Positions 33,083 through 45,500 of a stretch of 64,000 bases of DNA are shown here, in pieces. The DNA is from Ceratorhiza oryzae-sativae (taxonomy: Eukaryota > Basidiomycota > Agaricomycetes > Cantharellales > Ceratobasidiaceae): positions 186,001-250,000 of the forward strand of contig JARWMV010000245.1 of the NCBI GenBank assembly GCA_030998015.1, in the 5' to 3' direction. Both the position numbers and the translations under genes were made by a program. A model generated the notes under the pieces. The model was not told the DNA's origin and ran no database searches. It worked only from the letters and a program-made list of their open reading frames with translations. Each line of letters begins with the position of its first letter. The first letter of the stretch is position 1.

Positions 33083-35715
33083 GCTGTCACAGGTAAGTGA
33101 GGGAGGTATTGGAGGAAACCAGTAGGTTGAGTTAATAAATAGCGCGACGACTGGCTAAATACCCACGAAGTATTGAGCAAAGTCATTCTTGGCCTACCAC
33201 ATCCCACGCTCTTACTATCCATCGTGCATTTCATGGCTTATCCGTGTATTTGTGGGCTGCGCCTTACTGTTAGGCCGCGGTTCCGACCCCAGCGTAGACA
33301 AGTGACTCAGGGTAACGACTCCATTGGTCTATATGTCGGCGTGAAGGTTAGCCGGTCGTATGATTTGGCTGTATTCTCATGCACTCATATGGGATTGGAT
33401 CGACCTGATCCAAATTGGTGGCTATTCTCTACATGCGGCTACGTTTGTCACGCCACTGACTCGGCAGTTTGGATAGCATGCACATCTTACCACAACCTGC
33501 CCATCAGTGGGCAAACAAGATCACGTGGTCTTACGCAGTTTTTCAATGCCGGTGGCCTGCAATCCTGGCATATAATGAAAAGGTTTCTCACGATGAGCAT
33601 GACCCAGTACTGTTATCCCATCGTGAAAGAGTTCGGCCGATCGTTGAGGTGACTCCGCCATGTCTAATATGTTTGATGCTCGAAACTGATTAGATTATTT
33701 TGAAATCCGTGGTCAATATTCTTGTCCCTTTAGAATGTCCTAGAGACGTGTTCCGTGGTGTACCCTGCAACTATTTGTAGTCCAACATAGGGCACAGCCC
33801 CAACATGACTATCATGGTTTTTTAAATAGAAAATAAAAAAAGCAATTCATGGTCAAGTCGCCACCCCGACTAGATGCTCGCTTCGCCGTATTCTCCTCAT
33901 CAGAAAATGGCACAACGTACTGAAGACATACAGAAGGAGTATCAACTGGAATGGCGCTCAAATGAATGATTAATTGCCAAACATCCAAATACACATGATT
34001 CGGCAATGAAAAGAAGTATCGTAGCAGATTGAAAGCGGCACCAAGCTAAGGCCGCACATGACGATATTGCCAGTTGGAGGGTTGAACTGGCAGCATATAT
34101 CCGATCAAACGGAGCGCAGAAGCTCCTATAAGTCTGTCTAACTCTTCGTTTTAACATCCAGTCGCCATTTCTGGAAACAAGAAGCCGAACGAGTTCCGTG
34201 CTGATCCGCTCACTTTTGCAGTAGAGCACAGAATGGCATAGCCTGTCTTCTGTAACTAGTTTAAAGTAGTAAAAGATAGACCCCAGGTATTTTACGGGTT
34301 TCTATTTAAAAGGTTGCTGAGGGCTCTCGGGTTAGGGCAATATTTCGATTGCGGGGCGAATCACCTGGCATTCCGTGTGCATAATTACCCTCTGCGGGAG
34401 TGGAGCTTCAGCAGATAAATAATTATACCATGTATCGAAGGAGCATTTACTTTGTCCGGCGCTCGCGGAGCCCCTGCTCATTGTTGCCACTCTGCCCGCG
34501 TGACTGCACTCATCGCTTTAGAAAGGATACCCGAGGCTGTTCCTCTAAATCTTAACAAAACGGATCCACAAAGTTTGAGGTATCTCTTATTGTCTGCGGT
34601 TTCTTCACCTCCGTACACCACCGGAACAATAAGAAATCAATGTAAAGCATTGGCATCGCATTGACAAAAGGAAAGCGGGTGTCTACTTACATCAACGCTG
34701 ATAATAATGTTGGCGTGGGTTTAAGCGATACGTTACCGAACGCCCATGTGGCGCTCATTATGTATTTCAATTACCGATCGGGATACCGAAAGGATGACCG
34801 AAATCAGGTGTGTGCGAAGTTGTCGTTTGCTCGATATCAGTATCCTTCTAGACATTGCGATATCCGTTGGTGTACTTACGACCAGATAGTATTTTTGAAC
34901 TGACATAGGTCTTAAAACCCCATCCAAGTTTTCGTAACGCGCTTCTGCCATCTGTGATTGCAACATTCATTACAAACATTGGTCTTCAATCAAGATGATC
35001 AGGTGTGACGGACCACATGTAAGTGAGCGCTCGAGCAATGCTTATTACTATATACGCTCTAGTAGTGGTCTGCATTATAGTGCTAAACATTGCGCTGATT
35101 TTTTTAGAGCCCACATGGGTATTTAAAGAGCACTCGCGCTGTGGGATGACCCTAATCGATAGACTTATTGTATCGTGAAATAGCCAATATGTGAGGTTGG
35201 TCACTCTATCCACGCGAACTATAGTCGAATCTCTCGACCGTAGGCGGTAGATATCACACTGTTGACGAGCGGCCAGCCCACTTGGACTTTCCGAACCGTG
35301 CTCATTCGGAGTATAGTGAAAAGGACATCGCTGCTCATTCATGAGCCCTAGTCACATCGACCGTATTCCCACACGCTGAATCGTTCAGTGCGTCAAAGGT
35401 GTTTCAGCCGTTTGATTCTCAATGTCAGACCAGACTGGCCCAACGTTCGTGGGGCTGGCTGCGATACGCGAACTCGTTGGGTGCGCATATAGTTTTCTGT
35501 TCAAAGCGCTTCCCGGTTGTCCCTTAAAATTCGAAGCTATAATACGATAATGCTATTGGAAAGCGAGCGAAATAGTTAACACTACGGTGCACAGGCAACT
35601 GGGTATATACGAAAAGAACGAATTCCCGGGGTCACACATTCAGGATGGGCGCAGTATTTGGTCTCTATAATGGATTGGATGAGTTGTAGAACGACGGGGC
35701 GACGAAGAGACTAAC
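33083..35715. other. Intergenic, no supportable gene
   Basis: Open frames up to about 159 codons occur on both strands but show no recognisable motif, no coherent exon chain and no codon bias distinct from background. Confidence 0.4.
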
Positions 35716-36027
35716 TCACAGCAGTCCAGACTGGCCAAGTTTCCGTGCCGCCTCGTTCTTTGCGTCCTGTTTCAAGGAACAGCATCCACGAAACTCTTCA
35801 TATTTCTTTCCGTTCACTACGAACGGTTAAGTCGTCATTTTATTGATTACCAATGGGAGAGTTTACTTACGAACTGGTATAACTAAGTTCATTGTAGCTC
35901 CCCCCGCTTGGCGAACGGTGCTATAATCCCAATGTAGAATTATCTCGTTCCTGTTCTGGTCTGCCAACTCTTGAAGTTGGGCAGAATAAGTCTTATCTTG
36001 GGTGGTAGGTTTGAAAGAGAAGGGCAT
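35716..36027 (-). CDS. Small dsRNA-binding-motif-like protein, copy 2
   Basis: Two exons (35871-36027 and 35716-35816) join in phase 1 across a 54-bp GTAAGT-AG intron to 85 residues. The product is essentially one domain: TYSAQLQELADQ (helix 1), a strand region with GGATMNLVIPV, NGKKYEEFRG, then a basic helix KQDAKNEAARKLGQSGLL. This follows the double-stranded RNA-binding motif pattern, including the KxxAKxxAA-type helix 2. A free-standing single-motif protein could bind structured RNA or partner another protein; role unknown. Start chosen at the ATG (36027) just before the region shared with copy 1; an upstream ATG in the same frame (36132) would add 35 residues. Confidence 0.6.
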
Positions 36028-37139
36028 AGCTGTGGTGAAGGGTGATTTAGCAAGGTTAATGAGCAGAAACGGGGGGATGTATTGTTGCCTAGCAGTAAAG
36101 AGCATCCCTTTAAACCCAAGCCATGGAGCCACTAGAGCTCGATCCAGTTGCCAAACCTATTCATACATCCGACATTGTGCAGGACGTAGCTGCTCTTCCT
36201 GGGGTCCTATACGCATCTGATGCGCCTTGGGGCTTCCGCCAACCGCTTATTTCGATGTCGATTTTCTCTCTTCGTGAATCGGGTCGGACTCGAGGGTGAC
36301 CCCTATTAATGGTCTATGTGCACCTTGAGCCTGTCTATGGACAAAGGAGTAACTACGCATTGCCCGATAGGCGGCTCTATGACTAGGTTTCTGAGATGCA
36401 CAACTCTCACCCAATCGCCGGGCCTGGGTTAGGGGGTGGTGTAGGGGTTGGACAGCACCTCAAGTGAGGACAGCAGTGCTCACCCCGGAACACACCGACT
36501 GGTCACATTTCGGGACAGAGCCAGCGGTCAATGCTTCGGTTTGGCGCTCCGCTCGGGAGTTTCTAGGCTTAATTGTTTCAATTGAACCTGATGGTGAACA
36601 CAACAGAACAATAGACACCTGCTAAGACAGCATTGCTTTAGCCACTCCGCATTCGTATGCCTCGTCGCTCCATATATGGTCTCTTTGGTGGCGCGATTGG
36701 GCGCAGGCGTCGATTGGGGCAGCGTCGATTGGCTTGACATAGGCGGTAGTTTGAGGATGCTCATCGAGCATTGTATGTGCGTAGTTATGGGAGTCAGTAG
36801 AGATCGTGTATTCCGTCTCCTGTGATTAGGCCTGTTACGGGTGCTGTGATCAAAGTCGCCTTTCCTGTGACGAGCACTCGCTTAGAATGATGTATTGGTG
36901 GACAACAACCACCGCCCCCCCGTGGGGTTGATCAAATTTCCGGTCCTGAATGGCTCCGTACTAGAAATAGCGCTCATTGGCACCACAAGTGTGAAGGTTG
37001 TTATATTCAACCACTCGAGCTTTGGTGCGCCATCAGTGGCGGGCTGACGTCAAGGCACGTGAGCACCATAAGGAGTATATTGGCAAGGCGGTGATCTTGC
37101 CCTAGACAATTTTTCATTTTTATCGACCACAGAAATAAA
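36028..37139. other. Intergenic, upstream of ARB1
   Basis: No gene seen. A C-run (CCGCCCCCCC) lies near 36910. The ARB1 promoter is expected in the last few hundred bases. Confidence 0.4.
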
Positions 37140-40100
37140 ATGCCGCCGTCCGCGTCGAAGCAAAAGCGACTCGCCGAAAAGGCGGCAAAAGCGTCGGCCA
37201 AGGCCAGGCCAAAGGGTCGTCGACGGGGACGCCAGGCGACGCGGCGTCGGCCAATGGCTCGACGAATACGCCACTGACCTCCGTCCCCGGATCACTCAAC
37301 GCCAGCTCCGAGGACCTGTCGAGCATGGCCAAGCTGCAGATCGCGACGGACAGGTGCGTGCGTGTGTGTCGTGAAACGGTGTGTGGTGCTCACCAGGCCC
37401 CAGGAGCGCTGCAGGCGTGCTCGTGTCCGATCCCAAAGGACGCGACATCAAAGTCGACGCGTACACGCTGTCGTTCCATGGCCGGCTCTTGTTCGAGGGC
37501 GCCGAGGTCTCACTCAACTATGGCCAGCGGTACGTGGGTTTCTTGATCCTCGCAAGATCAGATCTAGACTTTGTTCACAGGTACGGTCTCATGGGCGAGA
37601 ACGGATCCGGCAAGTCGACCTTTCTCCAGTCTCTCGCCGAGCGAGATATTGAGATCCCGGACCATATTGATGTATGTGCCTCACCCTATCATGCCCTGTC
37701 CCCCTTTCCATCGGAGACAAGATACCCCGTATTCTTTCGCTTCTTCTCTGCTTGGCTGATCCACGCCTGCTGCCAGATCTACCTTGTTCGTGGAGAGGCG
37801 GAGCCTTCGGAGGTCAATGCCATCGATTACATTATTGCCTCTGCCAAGGAAAAGGTCGCTCGCCTTGAGAAACTCATCGAGGAGCTTAGTGTGGCGGACG
37901 ATGTAGACGAGTTAGCACTCGATGCGATCCACGAAGAACTTGAAGAACTCGATCCATCCACATTCGAGGTATGTGAATCTCTCTTCTGCACCAAGATTCT
38001 CCACAAACATCTGCCAGGTCAAAGCCGGTAGTATCTTGCACGGTCTTGGCTTTTCCCAGGCGATGATGAAGAAGCCAACCAAAGACATGTCCGGCGGTTG
38101 GCGAATGCGTGTATCCTTGGCCCGCGCGTTGTTTGTCAAACCCCATCTTTTGTTGCTAGGTACATCCCACATATTAGTGATTTGCGACCCTCACTCACCG
38201 CAAATTTCTCCTGACCCCAGACGAACCAAGTGAGCTACGCCTCCCAAACGACTCGAAAAGGGGGGTCGATCAGCAACTAACGTGTGTTATTTGCTAGCCA
38301 ACCATTTGGATCTTGGCGCGGTTGTATGGCTGGAAGCGTACTTGTCCACCTACAACCACATCCTAGTGGTGTGTACCTTTCTCTTCCCGATAACCGAAAC
38401 GCTGATCCCCCGTTTTGGACTAGATTACATCACACTCACAAGACTTTATGGATAGCGTTTGCACGAATATCATGGATCTAACACCGAAAAAGAAGGTGCG
38501 GTGTGGCCGACCTACCCCAGTTTGTCTGCCAAGACTAAATCCTAATTCCCCTTAGCTGGTGTACTACGGAGGAAACTACACAACCTATGTCCGAACCAAA
38601 GCCGAAAATGAGGTGAATCAGATGAAGGCCTACAACAAGCAACAAGAAGAAATTGCACACATCAAAAAGTTTATTGCAAGTGCCGGGACGTACGCAAACC
38701 TTGTGAAGCAGGCAAAGAGCAAACAAAAGGCAAGTGCCTGGTGCTCCACCCCTTTACCGTATTTCGGGGTTCATTGACTGTGGGTTGGGTCTAGATCATC
38801 GACAAGATGGAGGCAGCCGGCTTGGTGGAGAAGGTGGAGGTGCCCAAGACGCTCCGTTTCCATTTCGAGGATATTCGCAAGCTCCCTCCTCCGATTATTT
38901 CGTTCGACAATGTCGCGTTCTCGTACTCGGGCAGACCGCAGGATTATCTTTACGATCACTTAAATTTGGCTATCGAGTGAGTCTAAGTACCAATCATGCT
39001 TGGATACTATTCGTTTCCTTTTTTGGTGCGAGGCATGGTCTGGCGCAACCATGTGGATCAGCGTTCGGAGTGCTGATAATTGCGTTGGTGATGGATTTCC
39101 GACCTGACTTGTCGCTGTGCCGGGGCTAGGCTTTGCGTTGCTGCTGGAAATAGCTCGGAAGTTTAAGCTGGTTAAATGGCGCCATTTCCTTTTCTACATT
39201 CGGCGAGGACGCGTGCTGATCGTCGCTTTTTTTTTTATTGCGTTACCCATTCTACCGGTTCCTCGACACCCCGTTCGACCAAAATCAACTTGCCATTAAA
39301 CTTTGCAACGACTCATTCCCCACTCATCAACCCACTTCCCCACTCTCCCCATACATTGACCCCCGCACTCCGCCGACGCGATCGACGTAATGACAAAACA
39401 ATAGCATGGACTCGCGCGTTGCCATCCTTGGCGCGAACGGGACCGGCAAATCGACACTCCTGCACCTCATCACCGGCGTTTTGCAACCGGTCGAGGGGAC
39501 GATCTCCAAACATTCGAACCTGAAGTTGGCAAAGTATAGTCAACATAGTGCAGATCAATTACCTTATGACAAGAGCCCACTGGAATATATGGAAAGTCTG
39601 TACAAGGAAAAGTATCCGGAGAAGGAGACTATGGTGAGTGCTCTGGACTCCAAGTTCGTGATCTTTGGAGACTGGGATGGACCCGGGAGAGATGTCTCCG
39701 TTGGGCCGAATAAGAAACATGCTCTCGCTGTCGGGCCACGCTGCCAGTAGGAAACCTTGGGTTAGAAGTTGGTTCGGGCGCCGGGGTTTGTTGGATATCC
39801 AATAGAGGTGTTATCCTAAACGATTTGGCTATGGGGCCATTCAGACTTGCTACATTCAATCCCCGAGACTGAGCGCTGACCTAGTACCCTGTTTAGTTCT
39901 GGAGACAACAACTGGGTCGATTTGGTCTGTCAGGAGCACATCAGACCTCACCAATTAGCCAACTATCGGATGGACTGCGGAATCGTGTTGTATTTTCGCA
40001 GTTGGCAATGGAGCACCCACATATTTTGTTGCTCGGTACGTGTTGTTTTTGTTTCAATACATTGGTCTGCTACGTGCCGAGCTGGAGGGACAGCACTTCC

Positions 40101-41086
40101 ACCCTGATTAGTGGTTCCGGATGGGACAGGGCCAAACGAGGGTTATAGAGAACAAATTGCTTGAGAGACGGGCTTCTTTGGAACGATTGTGGTGGGCCAG
40201 AAACCCAGCGTGCATTCGAAAACGGAGCATGTCATAGTCCACTCCTTGCTTCCATGAGTGGCGTGCTTCAATCGCCCAGAGCACTTGCCTTGCCTCGACT
40301 GCGAGTTGGATGCTCAGCCACGCGGTTTACTTCCATCTGTACATTCTGACTTGCAGCCTCGTTATCGTCAACGAAATGGATCTGGATACTGACCAAACTT
40401 TTCATTCTTCTCCGATCTATTATCCCGAATTCCACGGCGGTTGCTGACTATGCGCGTCTATGTCGCCCGAACGCTGGAAAACAACTATGATTGCCGCTGG
40501 TCCGATCAATGCAGACGAGCCGACAAACCATTTGGATATGACCTCCATCGATGCTCTTGCCACAGCGATCAAGGAGTTCGAGGGTGGCGTGGTCATTGTA
40601 TCACACGACTTCCGTACGCTAGAATCTTACCGCTTGCACGCTAACGACTTCTCTAACACGCATCCTCATTTCCACGCCATAGGACTTATTTCTCAAGTTG
40701 CAGGCGAGCTATGGGAAGTCAAAGACAAGAAGATCCGGAACCTGACCAAGGAGGACATTGACATCAAAGCTTACAAGGCAATGCTCGTTAAAGAGAGTGA
40801 GTGACGATTAATATTGCGACCCTGCTCTCCGATCTGGACTGTTTTGGCGTTGGGCGGCTCTTTGTTCCGAGCCGCAACGAGGCCGTCTCTCGATTTGTAG
40901 AGCGGCATCCGCTTGATACGGACATGCACGTACATTCCTGGCCTAGCTCATCTAGAACGCTGGGATGGTGGCTGAGCGATTTATGAGGCATAGAGCGATT
41001 GCTGACTGCCCATCTCGCTAGGTATGGCTGCGATCGAGAAGGCCAAGCTGTTCAGCAAGACGGCAGCGAAGGGCAAGGTGTCTTAG
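37140..41086 (+). CDS. ARB1: ARB1, ABCF-family ribosome-associated ATPase
   Basis: Fifteen exons encode about 639 residues with two ABC ATPase domains and no membrane segments. Domain 1: Walker [10 protein letters not shown], signature SGGWRMR, Walker [13 protein letters not shown]. Domain 2: GANGTGKST, signature [19 protein letters not shown]. Both match fungal Arb1, a shuttling ATPase used in 40S and 60S maturation. Exons: 37140-37353, 37404-37529, 37581-37671, 37777-37968, 38018-38159, 38221-38229 (9 nt), 38298-38368, 38424-38495, 38556-38729, 38795-38976, 39405-39633, 39897-40035, 40515-40613, 40683-40796, 41022-41086. The intron after 38729 has a GC donor. Three introns exceed 260 bp. 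Exon 1 lacks one base between 37196 and 37218 (GG where GGG restores frame and the usual KGxxxKGSST linker), most likely a sequence error in an essential gene. Confidence 0.9.
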
Positions 41087-41443
41087 GGGGGCGACAAAAT
41101 GTTTAACCATTGGGTTTTGTATCATTACATAGACATTGCACATGGATCAAGAAATGAACGTATCTGGAGTGTGTGAACGGGTGGAATGTGACAGTGTGCC
41201 TATCGATTGCATGTGGGATTGCATGCGGGATATGCATGTCTCGTTTGACAGATACACGCGTCGAGATTGAGCTGTATGCGTCGGCTGGAGAGTTGCGGTG
41301 GTGCAGGGCCGCACCCTGTATGGCCCCTTGGGTCCCGTGCTGCGTCAGCAAACTCACCCCTGTGCGGGGCGCCTGCTGAGCTAAGCCAGCCCGCAACCCA
41401 AACTCGTCGGCCACAAGCCACCATCCCCGAGCCCCTATCCGAC
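41087..41443. other. Short intergenic region, ARB1 to TMA22
   Basis: About 360 bp carrying the ARB1 3' end and the TMA22 promoter and leader; no gene. Confidence 0.5.
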
Positions 41444-42521
41444 ATGCCCAAAGCTCGACAGGACGCCCCTGCTGAGGGCCAGCCAGCGCCGTCGGGGTCT
41501 AGTCCGCCGTCGATACAACCCGTACATGTGTTATACTGCTCTGGTGCGTATCCGCACGCCGCATCAGCCGAGATGTTCTCATCCCGCCGCGCTTCTTGCA
41601 AACAGTGTGCTCGTTGCCCCCCGAGTACTGCGAGTTTGGCTCATCGGTCACCAAGTGCAAAGCATGGCTCCAGGAGGAACACCCGGATTTATTTGACAAA
41701 TACTACAGCGAAGGTACGTACGATCGCCCCCTCCCCCCGGGTTCTAGGGCGCAGCCTTGTCCCCCTTTTCCGTCCCGGGATCTGCATTCTGATCGTCCAG
41801 GCAGTCGTGGCATCTGACTTGACCTTCCCACAGACGCGTTGCAGCAAAAGGCTGAATCATTATCCCTGGAGGCGCAAGCTAAACTCGAGAAGAAAGCAGC
41901 ATCGATGGAGGCAAAGGCTGACGTCAAGGCGGAAGCAGACTTGAAAAAGAAAAAAGTGTGTATTTGCCTTTTTTTTTCTCATCACGTAGATCTTGGTCCT
42001 GATGAGCCCCGGTCCTGGTAGGCTGCCAAGGTGCGTGTGGGGAGGAAGGCGCACCATCCCTAGACCAAACACCAACTGTTTCGGTCAACCCGCTCACGCG
42101 ATTGCTTGACTCCAGGTCACTATCAAGCGCATCGAACGCAATAAACGAAAACACGTCACGTCTATTCACGGTTTAGAAGCATTTGGTCAGCAATTGTTCA
42201 CATCCTTTATCCCTCAAACGATTGTTTGCGCTGGAACGAGTGATCCACGCAATGATCGGAATGATTCCCCGCCTTGCACCTACTTACCCCACCGTTACCC
42301 CAGATGTCGACCTCAAGAAAGCTGCGAAGCTCTTTGCGCAAAAGTTCGCAACTGGGGCATCAGTTACTAAGAACCCACAGGGACAGGACGAGATTGTGGT
42401 CCAAGGCGATGTGACGGATGATATTGTGGAGATGATTGAGGAACAGGTTGGTGTGCTTAAAGGAGTACCCGAAGACAACGTCGTTTGCGTTGAAGAGAAG
42501 AAAAAGAAGGCCGCTGAATAG
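41444..42521 (+). CDS. TMA22: TMA22 / DENR translation factor
   Basis: Five exons (41444-41543, 41606-41713, 41834-41955, 42116-42185, 42304-42521) join in frame to 205 residues. The N-terminal part has the DENR Cys motif YCSVCSLPPEYCEFG and KCKAWLQEEHPDLF. A Lys/Ala/Glu-rich linker leads to the C-terminal SUI1 domain starting at VTIKRIERNKRKHVTSIHGL and including LFAQKFATGASVTKNPQGQD and IVVQGDV. It pairs with Tma20/MCT-1 to recycle post-termination 40S subunits. The gene follows ARB1 on the same strand, so two translation-related genes are neighbours. No defects. Confidence 0.95.
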
Positions 42522-45500
42522 TTCCAGCAGCGAGTCTGGCGGCGAATTTTTGGATTCTACCTTTTACAATGCAGACAACTGAACGAGAGAATTCGGCTGA
42601 TGCTTCTGTAAACTAGACCTAAACTGTTCAACTAGTATATTAACTATTGCCGACATTGTTCCAACGGGGCGCCTCGCTGTGCTCAGCGCACACGATAGTT
42701 CCAAACCCGGCCGATTCATCAGATCGAATAATATAACACGTATTACTCTGAAGAAAAGGTTCCCGAAGCGCGGAGCGAGCCTGCTTAGAAGGCTGATCTT
42801 CGGAATAACACGCCAACCCATCATTGCGCCCCCCCCCCCCCGCGCGGATCGACATGGAACTGAACCGTTTCGAGGTCGCGACCCATGGTCGAGCCAATAG
42901 TGGCCCCACCTCGAGATAAAACACGTAGCCAATGACCAAGGTTCCTAACTCGGCCGGAGTTTGGAGCCATACCCTAACTGTCCCTAGGCTACTCCTAACC
43001 GGAATTTACGGTTGATGAGCCCAGAAGTCTAAATATCGAAGTATATTATTCCGAAAATACACGTTTTGGGAGGATACACTATCACAAACCGCAAGGCTTG
43101 AAAAGGGGCAGCGAGCGCCGCGGTCCGCACACAAATCCCGCGCGCCTGTTCTCACATCGACCAGACGATCGTGGGAGTAGGCTGAATGGTGATCGACCGG
43201 GCTTGGTCTAAACTTTGATCAGTGGGTTATTAAGCCCACTCGTTCAGGGCGCTACGGTGATTGCCTCCAACGTCCGCGAACGAAGAGGGCCCCGACCACC
43301 CACAGGGTTCGTTCATAACGAGCTCCAAAGATGGATGTCACGAGACCGATTCTATGCTCTTGATTCAAGAACCAAGTTGATGCGTGCCAGCGATGAATAG
43401 GGGCCGCTGAAAGGCCGCGCTCGTATTCTCAATTACGATGTTGAACGGGGGTAATTTCTCGAATAGAAGCCCCACAAGCACCGATGACCAATGACTAATT
43501 AGGCAAGGTCCATCCGGGGGCCGGTTGTGTAGACACCGTTTTGCATAAACTCGGGTTGCGGGCCGTTGCCACGGGAAAAATGAAGGCGCCCGACTTGAAC
43601 TTCTCAACATACATGAAGCACGCAGTCCCGGACTTCTCCTCTGACGATCAGAACCACTGTAATGAGAACGGCTAGTCTTTTTGTAATTTTATGCCTATCA
43701 TCCGGTATCCAGTTTGAGTGCCTGGGCAACGAAAATCACTGGGCTCGATATCCCCAGGCGGCAGGTGACGGATTATATGCGGAGTCATTTCATGATTCCA
43801 CCCCTTTTTACGGAAATTTTATAATTGGTTTGATCACGCAACGGGTGCAATTTCCGCAAGCATTTGCTGAATCCAACACGAGGATCAATGCGAGGGCGAA
43901 ATCGAGAGAATGAATCCGTGTGAGTCGAAGGCATCGAAGGAGATCCCATGCGGACCCAAGCCGAATAGGCCGCAGAGCGGTGTAGCATGAATGGACACGG
44001 TAGAATGGCTTTGAATTGCATTCATCTACCATTGAATTCCTATGAAAAAAAAAACTATGGGGTAGATGACCAGTGAAGCAGTTGCTCCACACGTTAGTAA
44101 GACGTTCTCTATCTCACCATTTCGCTGGTTTGACGTTCAGATAGAGGCGGTGTGGAGAATCATTAATGGGATTTGTCCGTCGGCCCCACAGGAGGGGAAT
44201 ACGAGCCCAGAGCATCCCCGATGGGCGCTTGGGCATGGAAAGTCCCGCCTTGCTGGCCCAGCTTGGAGGTATCGATAGCGCGGGAGGTGGGATCTAGCGT
44301 GCTGTTCGATCACCCACACAGAATGTCCTTCCGAATGGAACTGAAGGATTAGACACCCGGCAACATAGCTAGGTGCCGAACTTATAGTGTTCGGTGATGA
44401 CCGTGGTTCTGATACATGCGGAGGCTCCGATCGCCGGGCTTGCTTAGCCTGTTGCCACCTTCAACACTCTCAATCGCATGGACGGTGTAGAATGAAGTGG
44501 GTTCTCTGATAAAGAAACGCGCTAGGATCATCCTTCCTTTATTCGTCCATTAGTACCCGCTTGCTGTACAACTGTCTACATTGCTTGGTGCAGATGCAGT
44601 CATACTTTAGTCGAGCACAGAGCATGCCCAAGCGAACGAAATAAGACTGTCTGGCATGTGATATCGCCGGCAGGTTGCAGCATGCTAGCCGTTGTGGCGA
44701 GCGGTATTGCATCGGACGAGCCAAGAATTAGGTATCGGAAGCTCACCGAGCTAGTACATCTCCAGTAATTTAGACCTAGGAAACGCGAGATTCAGCTTCG
44801 GGATGACTGGAAACAGTTTTTGACATTTCACCGAAAATCCTTGTCACCCTAATTTCTCAGGCACCGTTCGCTGGCGAGATCATCACCTTGATATGGCGAG
44901 CTAGCCGAGACTGTTGCACGAGCCAACCACGTGTGCACGAGTCCCGTAAATGTTTAGTGAAAACGCAGATCCATCCACAGTGTAGCCGCGAAGGTACGCG
45001 CCCGCGGAAAAGTATCCGGTTGCTTTGTTCATATGTGTCAGAAATTGACAGCTAACTACTGTTGTGAGTTCATGAATTAGGTCATGGTCTTCGGCTCTGC
45101 TAATCTTAGTGGCCGGCAGCTTGCACCAGACACCTCGAGCTGGGTGTACGAAGCTTGGTGTGACATGTTCAGCTGTTTTTCGTGCATGCCGAGGAAGACG
45201 TATTCCGATCTCGGTGGGAGCGACCCTACGGTAGAGTAGAGCATCACAGCTACGTCGTTTTGTGATTCGCACCTGATTGCAGAACGTCAAGATAAGAGAT
45301 TCAATTATCAGAAATATGCTTCCAAGTCAAATGTACTACTCAGCTAGTTGGTGTAATGACATCTGGGTCTTTTGTGGGTCGCATCGGGCTCCGAGGAAGC
45401 CATCTCGCTGCTCCTCTGTCAGCCCCAACAATTGAAAAGCGATCCCTGTCTCTCACATGGTTGACTCCAGGTTTTACTCGTGCGATTAAGCACTGTCACT

